Positions 23,780 to 31,989 of a DNA stretch of 32,613 bases are shown one piece after another. The notes beneath the pieces were generated by a model, which did not search any database, was not told where the DNA came from, and saw only the letters and a list, made by a program, of their open reading frames with translations. Origin of the DNA: an uncultured Prochlorococcus sp. GTDB lineage: Bacteria; Cyanobacteriota; Cyanobacteriia; PCC-6307; Cyanobiaceae. The translations under genes and the position numbers were made by a program. The stretch lies in NCBI GenBank assembly GCA_902624785.1, contig CACNYU010000012.1:1-32613 (forward strand), written 5' to 3'. Positions within the stretch are counted from its first letter, which is position 1. The number at the start of each line of letters is the position of its first letter.

Positions 23780-24601
23780 ATGTTATCTAATATTAATTAT
23801 TTTCAGGTTTTCACAATTGGTATTTGTATAGGAAGTTTTTTGAATGTTGTTATTTATCGCTTTCAAAAGAATATTTCTATAGTTAAACCAAGAAGTTTTT
23901 GTACGAAGTGTAAAAGAAGATTAACTTGGAGAGAAAATATACCTTTAATAAGTTTTTTAATTCAAAGAGGAAAATGTCTCCATTGTAATCAATTAATATC
24001 TATTAAGTATCCTTTAATTGAATTTCTTACAGGTATTCTTTTCATCATATTTGTCAATAGTTCACCCTCCATATTTCTATCAAATACTAATTTGTTTTTA
24101 AATTTATTTTTTAACTGGCTATTTTTATCGCTTTTAATTTGTATCGCACTAATTGATATAGATTGCTTTTGGATACCTCAGAGTTTAATAAGCTTTGGAT
24201 TTGTTTCAGGTATTTTAGGGTTGATATTTATTAGTTTGTTAGATAATAAATATATTGATTTCTATTTAATATTTAATAGTTTAATTACTTCATTAGTCGC
24301 ATTTTTTATATTTGAATCATTAAGAAAATTAGCTAAATTTATTTTTAAAAAAGATGCAATTGGTAGAGGAGATTCTAAATTAGTAGCAATGCTTGCCTTG
24401 TGGCTTGGTCCAAGTGGGATTTTGATTGCTGTTTGTATCTCTTATATAATTGCAGCAATTTTTTGCTTAGTAGGTTTGTCCATCAATCTCCTTAGATATG
24501 GAGAAGTTATACCCTTTGCACCTTTTCTTTCATTAGGTGGTTTGATTGTCTGGTTAGTTGGAAATCAATTTATTTTTGAGAATATTTTAAGGATTTATTA
24601 G
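23780..24601 (+). CDS. pilD: Prepilin peptidase / N-methyltransferase PilD
   Basis: The 273-residue polytopic protein carries the N-terminal zinc domain FCTKCKRRLTWRENIPLISF...GKCLHC (Cys41, 44, 66, 69) and two catalytic aspartates: ALIDIDCFWIP (Asp126) and GRGDSKL (Asp198 of the GxGD motif). About seven or eight membrane helices fit the family. It cleaves and N-methylates the prepilins PilA, the large prepilin and the minor prepilin of this locus. The gene is divergent from pilA. Length and all key residues are normal for the bifunctional enzyme. Confidence 0.94.
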   Translation: MLSNINYFQVFTIGICIGSFLNVVIYRFQKNISIVKPRSFCTKCKRRLTWRENIPLISFLIQRGKCLHCNQLISIKYPLIEFLTGILFIIFVNSSPSIFLSNTNLFLNLFFNWLFLSLLICIALIDIDCFWIPQSLISFGFVSGILGLIFISLLDNKYIDFYLIFNSLITSLVAFFIFESLRKLAKFIFKKDAIGRGDSKLVAMLALWLGPSGILIAVCISYIIAAIFCLVGLSINLLRYGEVIPFAPFLSLGGLIVWLVGNQFIFENILRIY

Positions 24602-25141
24602 TCAATATTTTCATCTTCTAATGTAACCAATTAATTATTAAGAAATATTTTTTATTTACTATCTAAGATATAACGATACTATTGATCAATTAACAATTGA
24701 TTTTTAAAATAATGATTGATCTTTAATATTAAATTTATGCGACTAATATGCATTATTTAGTAAAAGAGTTTATTTATAAGTAGCAATTTTCACCTACAAA
24801 AAATAAAAAATAACTCAAATTTTAGAGGTCTTTTTTTATTTTGCTTCATCAAGTGTATCCTTTTTTCCACTTTTTTTAGTAAAGTCATTCCTATAATACA
24901 GATTTAATATCACACAATAATTTTTATAGGCAAGCCAATTATTTCAAGAATTAAAATTGTAATATTGGAAACTTTTTGAAAACTAATTTATTTTCTAAAA
25001 AGTCTTAATTAGTAATAAATAATGTATGAATAATTGTTTTTTTGATACTATTTTATAATTTGAAATATTTATAAATTACTGAAATATTAACTATAAATAA
25101 TACTTTTGTAAGAAATTATTAATCTATATAATGTATAACTG
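24602..25141. other. Intergenic with a degenerate small-RNA copy
   Basis: No open frame of note. The middle holds the Yfr2-like remnant annotated separately. The rest is AT-rich DNA with several TATAAT-like strings; no specific promoter is claimed for the nuclease gene that follows. Confidence 0.5.
24818..24897 (-). ncRNA. Degenerate Yfr2-like RNA, copy 3
   Basis: On the minus strand GACTTTACTAAAAAAAGTGG, then AAAAAAGGATACACTTGATG, aligns with the loop and stem of copy 1 (GTGGAAACAAGGATACACTTGA). The 5' GTGTGTAGGAG has become TATTATAGGAA, and the terminator stem keeps only one arm (AAAGACCTCTAAAATTTGAG). It is most likely a dead copy marking an earlier duplication. Confidence 0.45.
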
Positions 25142-26026
25142 ATGTATGTCCTTCGTTGGATAAAAGATTTAATGATTGATCTAAAAAGAAATAGTAAAAA
25201 GGAACCTATTGAAGCAACTGGCTTAAGATCTAGAGCATCTTCTCGTTATTCTCCTAATCAAAAAGAAGATTTTAAAATTAGTCGAGGAAGATTTTCTAAT
25301 TTTCTAACTTGCAAAAGATGTTTTTACTTGGATCGAGTGAAAGGTTTAGATCCTCCAGGCACCCCAGGATGGACTTTGAATGAAACAACAGATTTGTTAT
25401 TAAAAAAAGAATTTGATTATTGCAGAGAAAGACAAATTCCTCATCGATTATTTATAGAAAATCAATTGAGTAATGTAGTGCCTTTTGATCATCCAGACAT
25501 TGATAATTGGAGAGATTCTCTTCATAAAGGATTGATGCTTCGTCATAAGGATACAAATATTATTTTAACTGGAGGCGTAGATGATATTTGGCAGCATAAT
25601 ATTTCAGAGCAATTAATTATTGTAGATTATAAATCTCAGGCAAAGGTTGGCAAAGTAGATAAACAAGATTATCTTGAAGATCCTTATCATGAGGCATATA
25701 AAATTCAAATGGATTTTTATGCTTATCTTCTTTTTGGGATGGGTTTTGATGTCCATCAAACGTCTTATTTTCTGGTCTGTAATGCAAAGAGAGATGATCA
25801 AGAATTCAATAAAAGAATGAATTTTGATGAATACTTAGTACCTTACAAATGGAGTACTGATTGGATTGAAAAAAAAATTGATGAAATGGTCAATTTAATG
25901 AATAATAGTCAAATTCCAGAACCGAATCCTTGCTGCAAAAACTGTGCTTATGCAGAACAATATTCCAAAGTTATCGGTAATGAATTTAAAGAGGATAAAG
26001 TAGAAATTCAAGGTAGTCTTTTCTAA
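25142..26026 (+). CDS. PD-(D/E)XK nuclease with Cas4/RecB-like cysteine sites
   Basis: The 294-residue protein shows the nuclease core GGVDDIWQ (Asp147/148) then LIIVDYKSQAK (Asp162, Lys164), followed by a Gln-Tyr-type helix IQMDFYAYLLFG. An early C..C pair in FLTCKRCFYLDRVKGL (57, 60) and a late cluster PCCKNCAYAEQY (264, 265, 268) match the four-Cys iron-sulfur arrangement of Cas4, AddB and similar PDDEXK_1 enzymes. Such enzymes process DNA ends or single-stranded DNA. There is no CRISPR array or cas gene in the window. Its position just after the pilus locus makes a link to DNA uptake or repair thinkable but unproven. Met11 is an alternative start. Confidence 0.85.
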   Translation: MYVLRWIKDLMIDLKRNSKKEPIEATGLRSRASSRYSPNQKEDFKISRGRFSNFLTCKRCFYLDRVKGLDPPGTPGWTLNETTDLLLKKEFDYCRERQIPHRLFIENQLSNVVPFDHPDIDNWRDSLHKGLMLRHKDTNIILTGGVDDIWQHNISEQLIIVDYKSQAKVGKVDKQDYLEDPYHEAYKIQMDFYAYLLFGMGFDVHQTSYFLVCNAKRDDQEFNKRMNFDEYLVPYKWSTDWIEKKIDEMVNLMNNSQIPEPNPCCKNCAYAEQYSKVIGNEFKEDKVEIQGSLF

Positions 26027-26050
26027 GGGAATTAATTATTTAAGAAAACT

Positions 26051-26770
26051 TTACTTCCAATTTACTTGATTCCACCATTCCCTTATTCTTGAATCGCTTC
26101 CATACCAATTCTTACCAAAAATCCCTCCATGTACTGTTTTCTGTAAGATAATTTGTTGTGAATTTTTTAAAAGTGAAGAAGATATTGGAACTAAACCATC
26201 TCCACTTTCATTTTTATCTCCTGAAATGGATTTATATGAATTTCTTGCAATAATTTTAGTTAAAATTGAAGTCTGATTTGAATTAATTGATACTTCACCT
26301 CCAATAGAAACATAATTAATATTTTGAAAAAAATTGCCGGGATATTTTTCATCAACAAATCTTCTCAAGGGAGTTGCTTTAATTGCTTGATGTGGACTCC
26401 CTAAGGTAATTAAATTTCTGGTAGTAGATTTTCCATTGAATATTACATCCTTGAATGGCTCACTTGAAAGATAAAGTCTCAACATAATCCCTCCAGAACT
26501 ATGTCCGATGAGATCAACTTTGTTTGCGTTTGTTTCTTCTAATGCGAAAGCAACCTTATCCTTTACTTTTTTTAAAATATTGACCCACCCTTCTGCTGAA
26601 TTGCTTTTGAACCAGTCTCCCTTTGTAACATCTACAATATATACTTTCCGCCCAGAAATATTTTCAATAATATTTTTAGTAGCAAGATAAGCATCTTCAG
26701 TAATTAGGAAACCTCCTAAGATGATTATTGGATTTTTATTTTTTTTATTCACAGTTGAATTAATATACAT
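26051..26770 (-). CDS. Alpha/beta-hydrolase, lipase-like
   Basis: The 239-residue protein has the nucleophile elbow VDLIGHSSGGIMLRLYL (GHSSG, Ser91), an early oxyanion-type loop PIIILGGFL, LITLGSPHQA, then GDGLVPISS (Asp191 likely acid) and TVHGGIFG (His214). This fits triacylglycerol-lipase or esterase-type hydrolases found in cyanobacteria. No signal peptide is seen, so it is probably cytoplasmic. The substrate is not predictable. It converges on the nuclease gene with only 24 bases between them. Confidence 0.82.
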   Translation of the reverse strand: MYINSTVNKKNKNPIIILGGFLITEDAYLATKNIIENISGRKVYIVDVTKGDWFKSNSAEGWVNILKKVKDKVAFALEETNANKVDLIGHSSGGIMLRLYLSSEPFKDVIFNGKSTTRNLITLGSPHQAIKATPLRRFVDEKYPGNFFQNINYVSIGGEVSINSNQTSILTKIIARNSYKSISGDKNESGDGLVPISSSLLKNSQQIILQKTVHGGIFGKNWYGSDSRIREWWNQVNWK

Positions 26771-27044
26771 AAATTAGTTTGATAAAGAAGGATTATTTAG
26801 CTTTAAATGATTTTTCTTTTCAAAATAAACACATGAATGTTGATTAGTTTCAATAAAGCAATTTTTAATAAATATCTCAATAATATATTTTCTTTTTATT
26901 CAAACAACAATTATTATGAGATTTTGATGAACTTATAATATTTTGGAAAATATTCTTTAAGAATTAATTAATAAAACATGATAACTTATTTTTAGTTTAA
27001 AATTACTTTTAGAAAACAATTTATAAATTGTATTAGTTAAATTA

Positions 27045-27434
27045 ATGTTTGATAAGAAAATAACTCTCATCATTGGAAATGATCTTTATAACTTAAATCC
27101 AAATTTATTTGATGATTTCCAAAGCCATGAATATAAAGCATTCTTTATTGATGAATTTGGTTCAAAACGAACTATGGATTATTGGTCTGGGGATAAATTT
27201 TTTGGTAATTATTTGGAAATATTTTGTTTTTTTGGAATAGATGAGGATGAAGAAAGTTCAAAGTGCAAAGGTTTAAAAATTTGGTTTAAGGAATATGCAA
27301 AATTTAATAAAAAGGATGAAAATTATTGGATGCAGATTGCAGAAGATTCAGGATATTCCAAACAGATTAAAATTAATATATCTTTTGGAGAAGTAAAAAA
27401 TTTTGAATATGATGAATTTAAAGATTTATATTAG
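27045..27434 (+). CDS. Small hypothetical protein
   Basis: The 129-residue soluble, acidic protein has no membrane segment. It is rich in aromatic residues (KRTMDYWSGDKFFGNYLEIF, then ENYWMQIAEDSGYS) with alternating hydrophobic strands near the start (KKITLIIGNDLY) and end (IKINISFGEVKNFEYDEF), giving an overall alpha/beta look. No domain is recognised. It stands alone, with an AT-rich upstream gap of about 270 bases holding nothing else I can support. Unbroken length and composition argue for a real gene. Confidence 0.65.
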   Translation: MFDKKITLIIGNDLYNLNPNLFDDFQSHEYKAFFIDEFGSKRTMDYWSGDKFFGNYLEIFCFFGIDEDEESSKCKGLKIWFKEYAKFNKKDENYWMQIAEDSGYSKQIKINISFGEVKNFEYDEFKDLY

Positions 27435-27561
27435 TAAATTGTTTAAAAATATTTTTAAGACATAGTTGTTTAATTTTAGAAAAAATAAAATTTAGAAACT
27501 GCCCTTTAAAACATTACTGTGAATTTATTTGAAATATCAATTGTATTAGAAAATTGTTTGC

Positions 27562-27729
27562 TTATTCGCAATAAATCAAACAAGAATTATTAGTTGGATG
27601 CTCTAAGCATTCTTTATCCCAATAACTATATTTCAAGGATTTGTCATTTATATTTTTAACAAGCATTTTTTTATTTTTCAATGCAATTAGAAACTTAGAA
27701 AAGATTTTAAATGGAGTAGCGATTTTCAT
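27562..27729 (-). CDS. MKLTTPF-family small protein, copy F (divergent)
   Basis: The 55-residue product MKIATPFKIFSKFLIALKN...YWDKECLEHPTNN ends SCLIYCE. It keeps the N-terminal M-K-x-x-T-P-F block, the W-D-K-E-C, HPT and C..YC elements seen across copies A, C, D and E. The leader has AGAGGTCTT before ATG and a GATAAT box upstream, similar to the others. It lies about 19 kb from copy E, so the family is spread over the region rather than in one tandem array. Function unknown. Confidence 0.75.
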   Translation of the reverse strand: MKIATPFKIFSKFLIALKNKKMLVKNINDKSLKYSYWDKECLEHPTNNSCLIYCE

Positions 27730-27991
27730 AAGACCTCTTTTTATTGCTACAAGCCTATTATCTACAAATTATTTAAAAATTAATATAGTTGTTTATGCTC
27801 AAGTCATTTAATATTTTATTCTTATGAAAAGATAACTTATAAGACTTATGTAAAAAAATATAGTTATGTATTTTAAGCCTTCATAATGAATCCTTTTCAA
27901 TTTAGAGATCTTTTAAATAATTTATTTATTAAAATTTTTTGTTAGCAATAAGTCAGAAAATTTATTAAATTAGATAAGAAATTAAATTTTT

Positions 27992-28093
27992 ATGATATTA
28001 CCCCCTCCACAAGCGGCACTCGGTTTGTTATTAATAACTATAGGATTTCTTATGAAATTTCAAATAAAAATTGATTTATCAGATAAAGAATAA
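27992..28093 (+). CDS. Candidate 33-residue membrane peptide
   Basis: ATG at 27992 starts MILPPPQAALGLLLITIGFL, then MKFQIKIDLSDKE and a stop. A Pro-rich start, a single hydrophobic helix and a charged tail are typical of bacterial small membrane peptides. The GC content of its first half is above the surroundings. No clear SD is present and there is no homology evidence available here. Confidence 0.35.
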   Translation: MILPPPQAALGLLLITIGFLMKFQIKIDLSDKE

Positions 28094-28108
28094 TTTTTGA
28101 AATATATC

Positions 28109-28312
28109 CTACTGATTTTTACAGATAGAAGCATCATTTTTAAGTCTATTAAAAATACATTTGCTATTAATTATCAATGCTTTATAACCAAAAAGATTTA
28201 ACTCTTTTATCCATAAATCAATATTTATAGATTTATTATTATCGTTTGGAATATAAAAAATTACCTCTTTGCTTTGATGTAAAATTATTTTTGGTGGAGT
28301 TTTATCAACCAT
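28109..28312 (-). CDS. Small hypothetical protein
   Basis: A 67-residue frame encodes MVDKTPPKIILHQSKEVIFY, then IPNDNNKSINIDLWIKELNL and FGYKALIINSKCIFN. The hydrophobic and polar alternation suggests a compact alpha/beta fold. No family is recognised and no SD is evident. It lies between the candidate peptide and the SDR gene. Support is composition and intactness only. Confidence 0.5.
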   Translation of the reverse strand: MVDKTPPKIILHQSKEVIFYIPNDNNKSINIDLWIKELNLFGYKALIINSKCIFNRLKNDASICKNQ

Positions 28313-28515
28313 GAAAATTGTTATTGGTTTTTTTACTTTAAAGTATTATATAAATTAAATGATTTTTGAAATTATTCAAATTTAAAATAATTTATAAAAA
28401 GCAATTATATATAATTATCGAGATATGTTTAGACTGTTTAAAAAAATTTTTTAGTACAAATTTATGAATTATTTGTTCAATTCAATATTCTATGATTTCT
28501 TAATTAAGTATTTTA

Positions 28516-29280
28516 TTAATTCAGGACTAATCCACCATCTACTATCAAGTTTTGTCCTGTTACCGCTCTTGACCAAGGAGAAGCAAAAAATAAAACAGCA
28601 TCTGAGAAATCCTCAATTGTGGTAACTTTTTTTAGAGGTGTAATATTCTTTATGTACTCAAAAACCTCATCTGGTGTATCTCTACTTGCATCTGTTATTT
28701 TCAAAAGACCTCCTGAAATCATATTTACAGTTATATTAAATTGTCCTAAATCTATAGCAGCAGTCCTTGTTATTGATAGCAATCCACCTTTCGCTGCAGT
28801 GTAATCATGATAGGGTACTACAGGATTTTGAAATAAATTTGTTCCTACTGTTATAAATCTTCCAAACTTTTCTTTTTTCATATTTGGTACAAAAATATTC
28901 AATAAATTTAAAAACCCTTTTTGACTAGTATCAATTTGATTTTGGAAATCTTGCCAATCAATGTTATCAATTTTTTGTCTTAATTCTCCGTTGAATTTAT
29001 AGTCATTAATTGCGTTATGAACAATTGTGGTAATATTTATTTTTTGATCTGATAATTCTTTACTCATTTTTATTACTTCTTCTTTATTTCTGATATCACC
29101 TTTAATTAAGATCGCATTTTCGCCAAGGGAATCACCCAATCTTTTCGCACTTTCATATGATTTTCTATAGTTAATAATTACTTTTGCACCCTCTCTATGA
29201 AAGGATTTTGATATAGAGGAACCCAATCCTCTTCCTGCTCCGGTAATGAGGACAGTTTGCTTCTTAATTGGTAAATTCAT
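28516..29280 (-). CDS. Short-chain dehydrogenase/reductase, FabG-like
   Basis: The 254-residue classical SDR has the cofactor motif TGAGRGLG (13-20) with Arg/Lys after strand 2 (NYRKS), suggesting NADPH. Other landmarks are GDIRN, a modified NNAG (VHNAIND), YTAAK (Tyr160, Lys164) and the FabG-type ending ITGQN-like VTGQNLIVDGG. The position 13 residues before Tyr160, normally the catalytic Ser, is Thr147. Such a Thr is sometimes functional. The substrate is unknown; FabG proper lies elsewhere in cyanobacterial genomes, so this is probably an accessory 3-oxoacyl or alcohol reductase. Confidence 0.85.
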   Translation of the reverse strand: MNLPIKKQTVLITGAGRGLGSSISKSFHREGAKVIINYRKSYESAKRLGDSLGENAILIKGDIRNKEEVIKMSKELSDQKINITTIVHNAINDYKFNGELRQKIDNIDWQDFQNQIDTSQKGFLNLLNIFVPNMKKEKFGRFITVGTNLFQNPVVPYHDYTAAKGGLLSITRTAAIDLGQFNITVNMISGGLLKITDASRDTPDEVFEYIKNITPLKKVTTIEDFSDAVLFFASPWSRAVTGQNLIVDGGLVLN

Positions 29281-29916
29281 ATAATTTCGTAGTTTTTATA
29301 ATTTATTAAATTCTAATCAGATAAGGTTAAAAAAAATAATAAAATCATGCTTCTTTAAGGTGTAAATAAAAAATTAGTATAGTAATTAATATAGTTTTAA
29401 GAACTAATCTATAATTACTCTTGATCCTTATAAAATAAGCTATATTCTCAAATAGTGTAATTTATCTCTATTTCTCGTAATATTATTAGAACACTATTTA
29501 ATGTAGTAAAAAATACAGATATAATTATACCAATTTATTTTTACTTTTATTAGTAAGATTATGTGAAAAATGAAATAAAATGAGAAAATATTTTAATGTT
29601 TCTATATCACTAATTAATCTTGCTATATTGTATTTGTATGGATCAATTCTAATTTGCCTGCAATATTTTTATCGGTAGTTTTTTTAAGATTGTTCTTTAA
29701 GATATTAAATTATTGATTGAACTAATAAAAAGGATGTTTCTTGATATCATAAATTTTTCTAGATTTTTTGTTACTAAGAAATAGTATATTTTGGTTATTG
29801 GATAGATAATTTCTTAAGGCAAATTTATATACATCATTATGTATATTTAATTATTGAAATTCCTAATTATTATTCAATTATATTACCTTGTAAAGGTTGA
29901 CTTGACATAAAAGATT
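29281..29916. other. Intergenic, possible membrane micro-peptide only
   Basis: No frame longer than about 35 codons has coding character. One weak candidate is 29580-29678 (plus), 32 codons: MRKYFNVSISLINLAILYLY, then GSILICLQYFYR, a single hydrophobic helix without an SD. AT-rich direct upstream sequence of the gene at 29917 ends with TTGTAAAGGTTGACTTGACA. Confidence 0.4.
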
Positions 29917-30153
29917 ATGAAATTCAATTCTTCTTTAGATGAAAATATGAAGAATTTTCAAGAATATGTTTTTTCTTTTTATGGTAAAGGAGGTGTTGAA
30001 GATATTGGGGCATCAAAAGAGCAAATATATCAAGCGACTCTGAAAGTTTTAGAATACTCTCTAGATTCTGGAGAGTCTGATATTCAAGGCCCATTCACTT
30101 CAGATTTAAACTTAATAAAAGAGATTCTTGTTAATGAATTTAATTTAAAATAA
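29917..30153 (+). CDS. Small hypothetical protein
   Basis: The 78-residue acidic protein is predicted mostly helical: ENMKNFQEYVFSFYGKGGVE, then DIGASKEQIYQATLKVLEYS and SDLNLIKEILVNEFNLK. A Gly-rich turn (YGKGGVEDIGA) links two helices. No family is recognised. The unbroken frame and amphipathic helix periodicity support coding. It lies about 165 nt upstream of the palindrome that precedes the intact Yfr2-like RNA. Confidence 0.65.
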   Translation: MKFNSSLDENMKNFQEYVFSFYGKGGVEDIGASKEQIYQATLKVLEYSLDSGESDIQGPFTSDLNLIKEILVNEFNLK

Positions 30154-30316
30154 CTTTTACAGCCCAAGATGTACAAATTCTAAAAGAAATTAGAACTTTT
30201 AATCTAAGATTTTTACAAAATTATCTTAGATTAATTTTTCTTTCTTGCTTTTATCTATATTTCAGCAGATAAAGACATATACATATAACTCTTCGATAGT
30301 CTTAAAATTTATTAAT

Positions 30317-30330
30317 TGTCACATGTGACA
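30317..30330. promoter_or_regulatory. Perfect palindrome upstream of the Yfr2-like RNA
   Basis: TGTCACATGTGACA is a perfect 14-bp palindrome centred about 68 nt before the GTGTGT start of the RNA. One base differs from the site at 423-436, which has the same spacing to another Yfr2-like RNA. This suggests an activator or repressor site of unknown identity. Confidence 0.6.
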
Positions 30331-30390
30331 GTTGAAATAGGTAAACATTAATTATTCGCAATAACAAATTTATTAGGTTAGGATAATTTT

Positions 30391-30477
30391 GTGTGTAGGA
30401 GAAAATTAACATTTTAGTGGAAACAAGGAAACACTTAAAATGTTAACTTTACAGAGACCCTTTAAGGGTCTTTTTTT
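30391..30477 (+). ncRNA. yfr2-like: Yfr2-family small RNA, intact copy
   Basis: The RNA begins GTGTGTAGGAGAAAATT just after a GATAAT box (30382-30387). A 14-bp stem (TTAACATTTTA-GTG with CACTTAAAATGTTAA, one bulged T) carries a loop with GGAAACAAGGAAACA, the two GGAAACA units expected of Yfr2-5 RNAs. A terminator follows at once. This is the least degenerate copy in the window. Homologues are abundant trans-acting or regulatory RNAs in marine picocyanobacteria; their role is not fully settled. Confidence 0.85.
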
Positions 30478-30480
30478 TTT
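30453..30480 (+). terminator. Intrinsic terminator of the Yfr2-like RNA
   Basis: AGACCC pairs with GGGTCT around TTTAA and is followed by at least nine T residues. It points only along the plus strand. Confidence 0.9.
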
Positions 30481-30497
30481 GAAAAGTATAAATTTCT

Positions 30498-30848
30498 CTA
30501 GTCTTCCCACATATCAATTTTTTTATCTTCTACTTTGTCTTCAATTACAAGATTTGAACCTTCAATATCTATATTAGTGCGTTCATGATTTTTTCCATGC
30601 ATCTTGATTTGTATATCTTTTATCGTATTTTCGAATTCATCTTTAAAGAATTCTTCCATCTCTTGCCAAGCTTCTAATTCTTCATCATTTCCAATAGTAT
30701 TATTTATTTGAAGAGAAATATGTTCAATAACAAAAGCTTTTAAATCATCAATATTCATGCTTTTAACTTTTAAATCTACATATATGCTTTTTAATATCTC
30801 AAGTTCTTTACTGGATAAATCTGAGTAATTAATTTGTTTCTTAGCCAT
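30498..30848 (-). CDS. Hypothetical acidic protein
   Basis: The 116-residue protein is helical and acidic: SDLSSKELEILKSIYVDLKV, then MNIDDLKAFVIEHISLQIN and EELEAWQEMEEFFKDEFENT, ending in a short beta-like acidic tail. No transmembrane segment or known domain is seen. The pattern of alternating charged helices could mediate protein-protein contact. It converges on the Yfr2-like RNA and is divergent from rpaA. Alternative names cannot be supported. Confidence 0.7.
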   Translation of the reverse strand: MAKKQINYSDLSSKELEILKSIYVDLKVKSMNIDDLKAFVIEHISLQINNTIGNDEELEAWQEMEEFFKDEFENTIKDIQIKMHGKNHERTNIDIEGSNLVIEDKVEDKKIDMWED

Positions 30849-31213
30849 GTTTCTTTAATTTATATCTTCATAAGATAAATCTTTTATTTATAAAAGTGAT
30901 CAAATTTATTTTTCTTAAACAATAGATATATGTTTTGTTTGTTAAGTAATTTAGTAATTGCTCATCTATTAAAGTTATTTATAGCCTTATGAAGAGGTGG
31001 AATTTAAAAAAAATATTGTAAATTATTAAGCAAAAGTTAAAAAAAATGGAAGAATTTATAAAATTTCCTTAGGTTCTAATCACTGTAATCGTAGAAGATT
31101 CATTGCTATCATTGAGTTTTATAAGTTTCTTTTACTTAAGTGGTTTTTAAGCATTATCTGCAATAAATAAAAATTATTGAGAGAATATTAAAAATTTTAT
31201 TTTTGTAATCAAT
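30849..31213. other. Divergent upstream region of rpaA
   Basis: No gene is seen. This 365-bp gap separates rpaA from the divergent hypothetical gene and should hold both promoters. No -35/-10 pair stands out above the AT-rich background, and no SD is visible before the rpaA ATG. Confidence 0.5.
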
Positions 31214-31987
31214 ATGAAAACTACCATCCTCTTAATTGAAGACGATCGCGATATGCGAGATTTAGTTGCAGGTCATCTTGAACATTCTGGTTTTGATGTT
31301 TTAAAATCTGATGATGGAATTAAAGGTCAAGCTTTAGCTTTGCAATATTCTCCAGATATCATATTGTTGGATTTAATGCTTCCAAATGTTGATGGACTTA
31401 CTTTATGCCAACGATTGAGAAGAGATGATCGAACATCTTCAATTCCTATATTAATGATCACAGCTCTGGGTGGGTTAAAAGATAAGGTCACTGGTTTTAA
31501 TTCAGGAGCTGATGATTACATTACGAAACCATTCGATCTTGAAGAACTTCATGTGCGTATTAAAGCTTTACTCAGAAGAACTAATAGAGCTGCATTAAAT
31601 TCTACAAATCAACAAGAAATACTTAATTACGGTCCATTGACACTCGTGCCAGAAAGGTTTGAAGTAATTTGGTTCAATTCTCCAGTCAGACTTACTCATT
31701 TAGAATTTGAACTATTACACTGCTTACTACAAAGACATGGTCAAACTGTCTCGCCTTCATTAATTCTTAAAGAAGTTTGGGGATATGAACCAGATGATGA
31801 TATTGAAACTATAAGGGTTCACGTTAGGCACTTAAGAACAAAACTAGAACCAGATCCAAGGAAACCGCAGTATATTAAAACTGTTTATGGAGCTGGATAT
31901 TGTTTAGAACTTCCTACAGGTAATAAAGTGGATGTTGAGAAAGATGAATTTATCAATTCAAGAGAATCAAATTTAATTAATACATAG
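31214..31987 (+). CDS. rpaA: OmpR-family response regulator RpaA
   Basis: The 257-residue protein has a receiver domain (residues 3-120) with acidic pocket Glu9-Asp10-Asp11, phospho-acceptor Asp53 in [13 protein letters not shown], Thr83 and Lys105. An OmpR-type winged-helix DNA-binding domain follows (about 135-235). The stretch [19 protein letters not shown] and the ends [14 protein letters not shown] and [11 protein letters not shown] match RpaA rather than RpaB. RpaA is the circadian output regulator phosphorylated by SasA. The neighbour holB matches the gene order I recall for Prochlorococcus. Its stop is 2 bases from the end of holB. Confidence 0.93.
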   Translation: MKTTILLIEDDRDMRDLVAGHLEHSGFDVLKSDDGIKGQALALQYSPDIILLDLMLPNVDGLTLCQRLRRDDRTSSIPILMITALGGLKDKVTGFNSGADDYITKPFDLEELHVRIKALLRRTNRAALNSTNQQEILNYGPLTLVPERFEVIWFNSPVRLTHLEFELLHCLLQRHGQTVSPSLILKEVWGYEPDDDIETIRVHVRHLRTKLEPDPRKPQYIKTVYGAGYCLELPTGNKVDVEKDEFINSRESNLINT

Positions 31988-31989
31988 CT

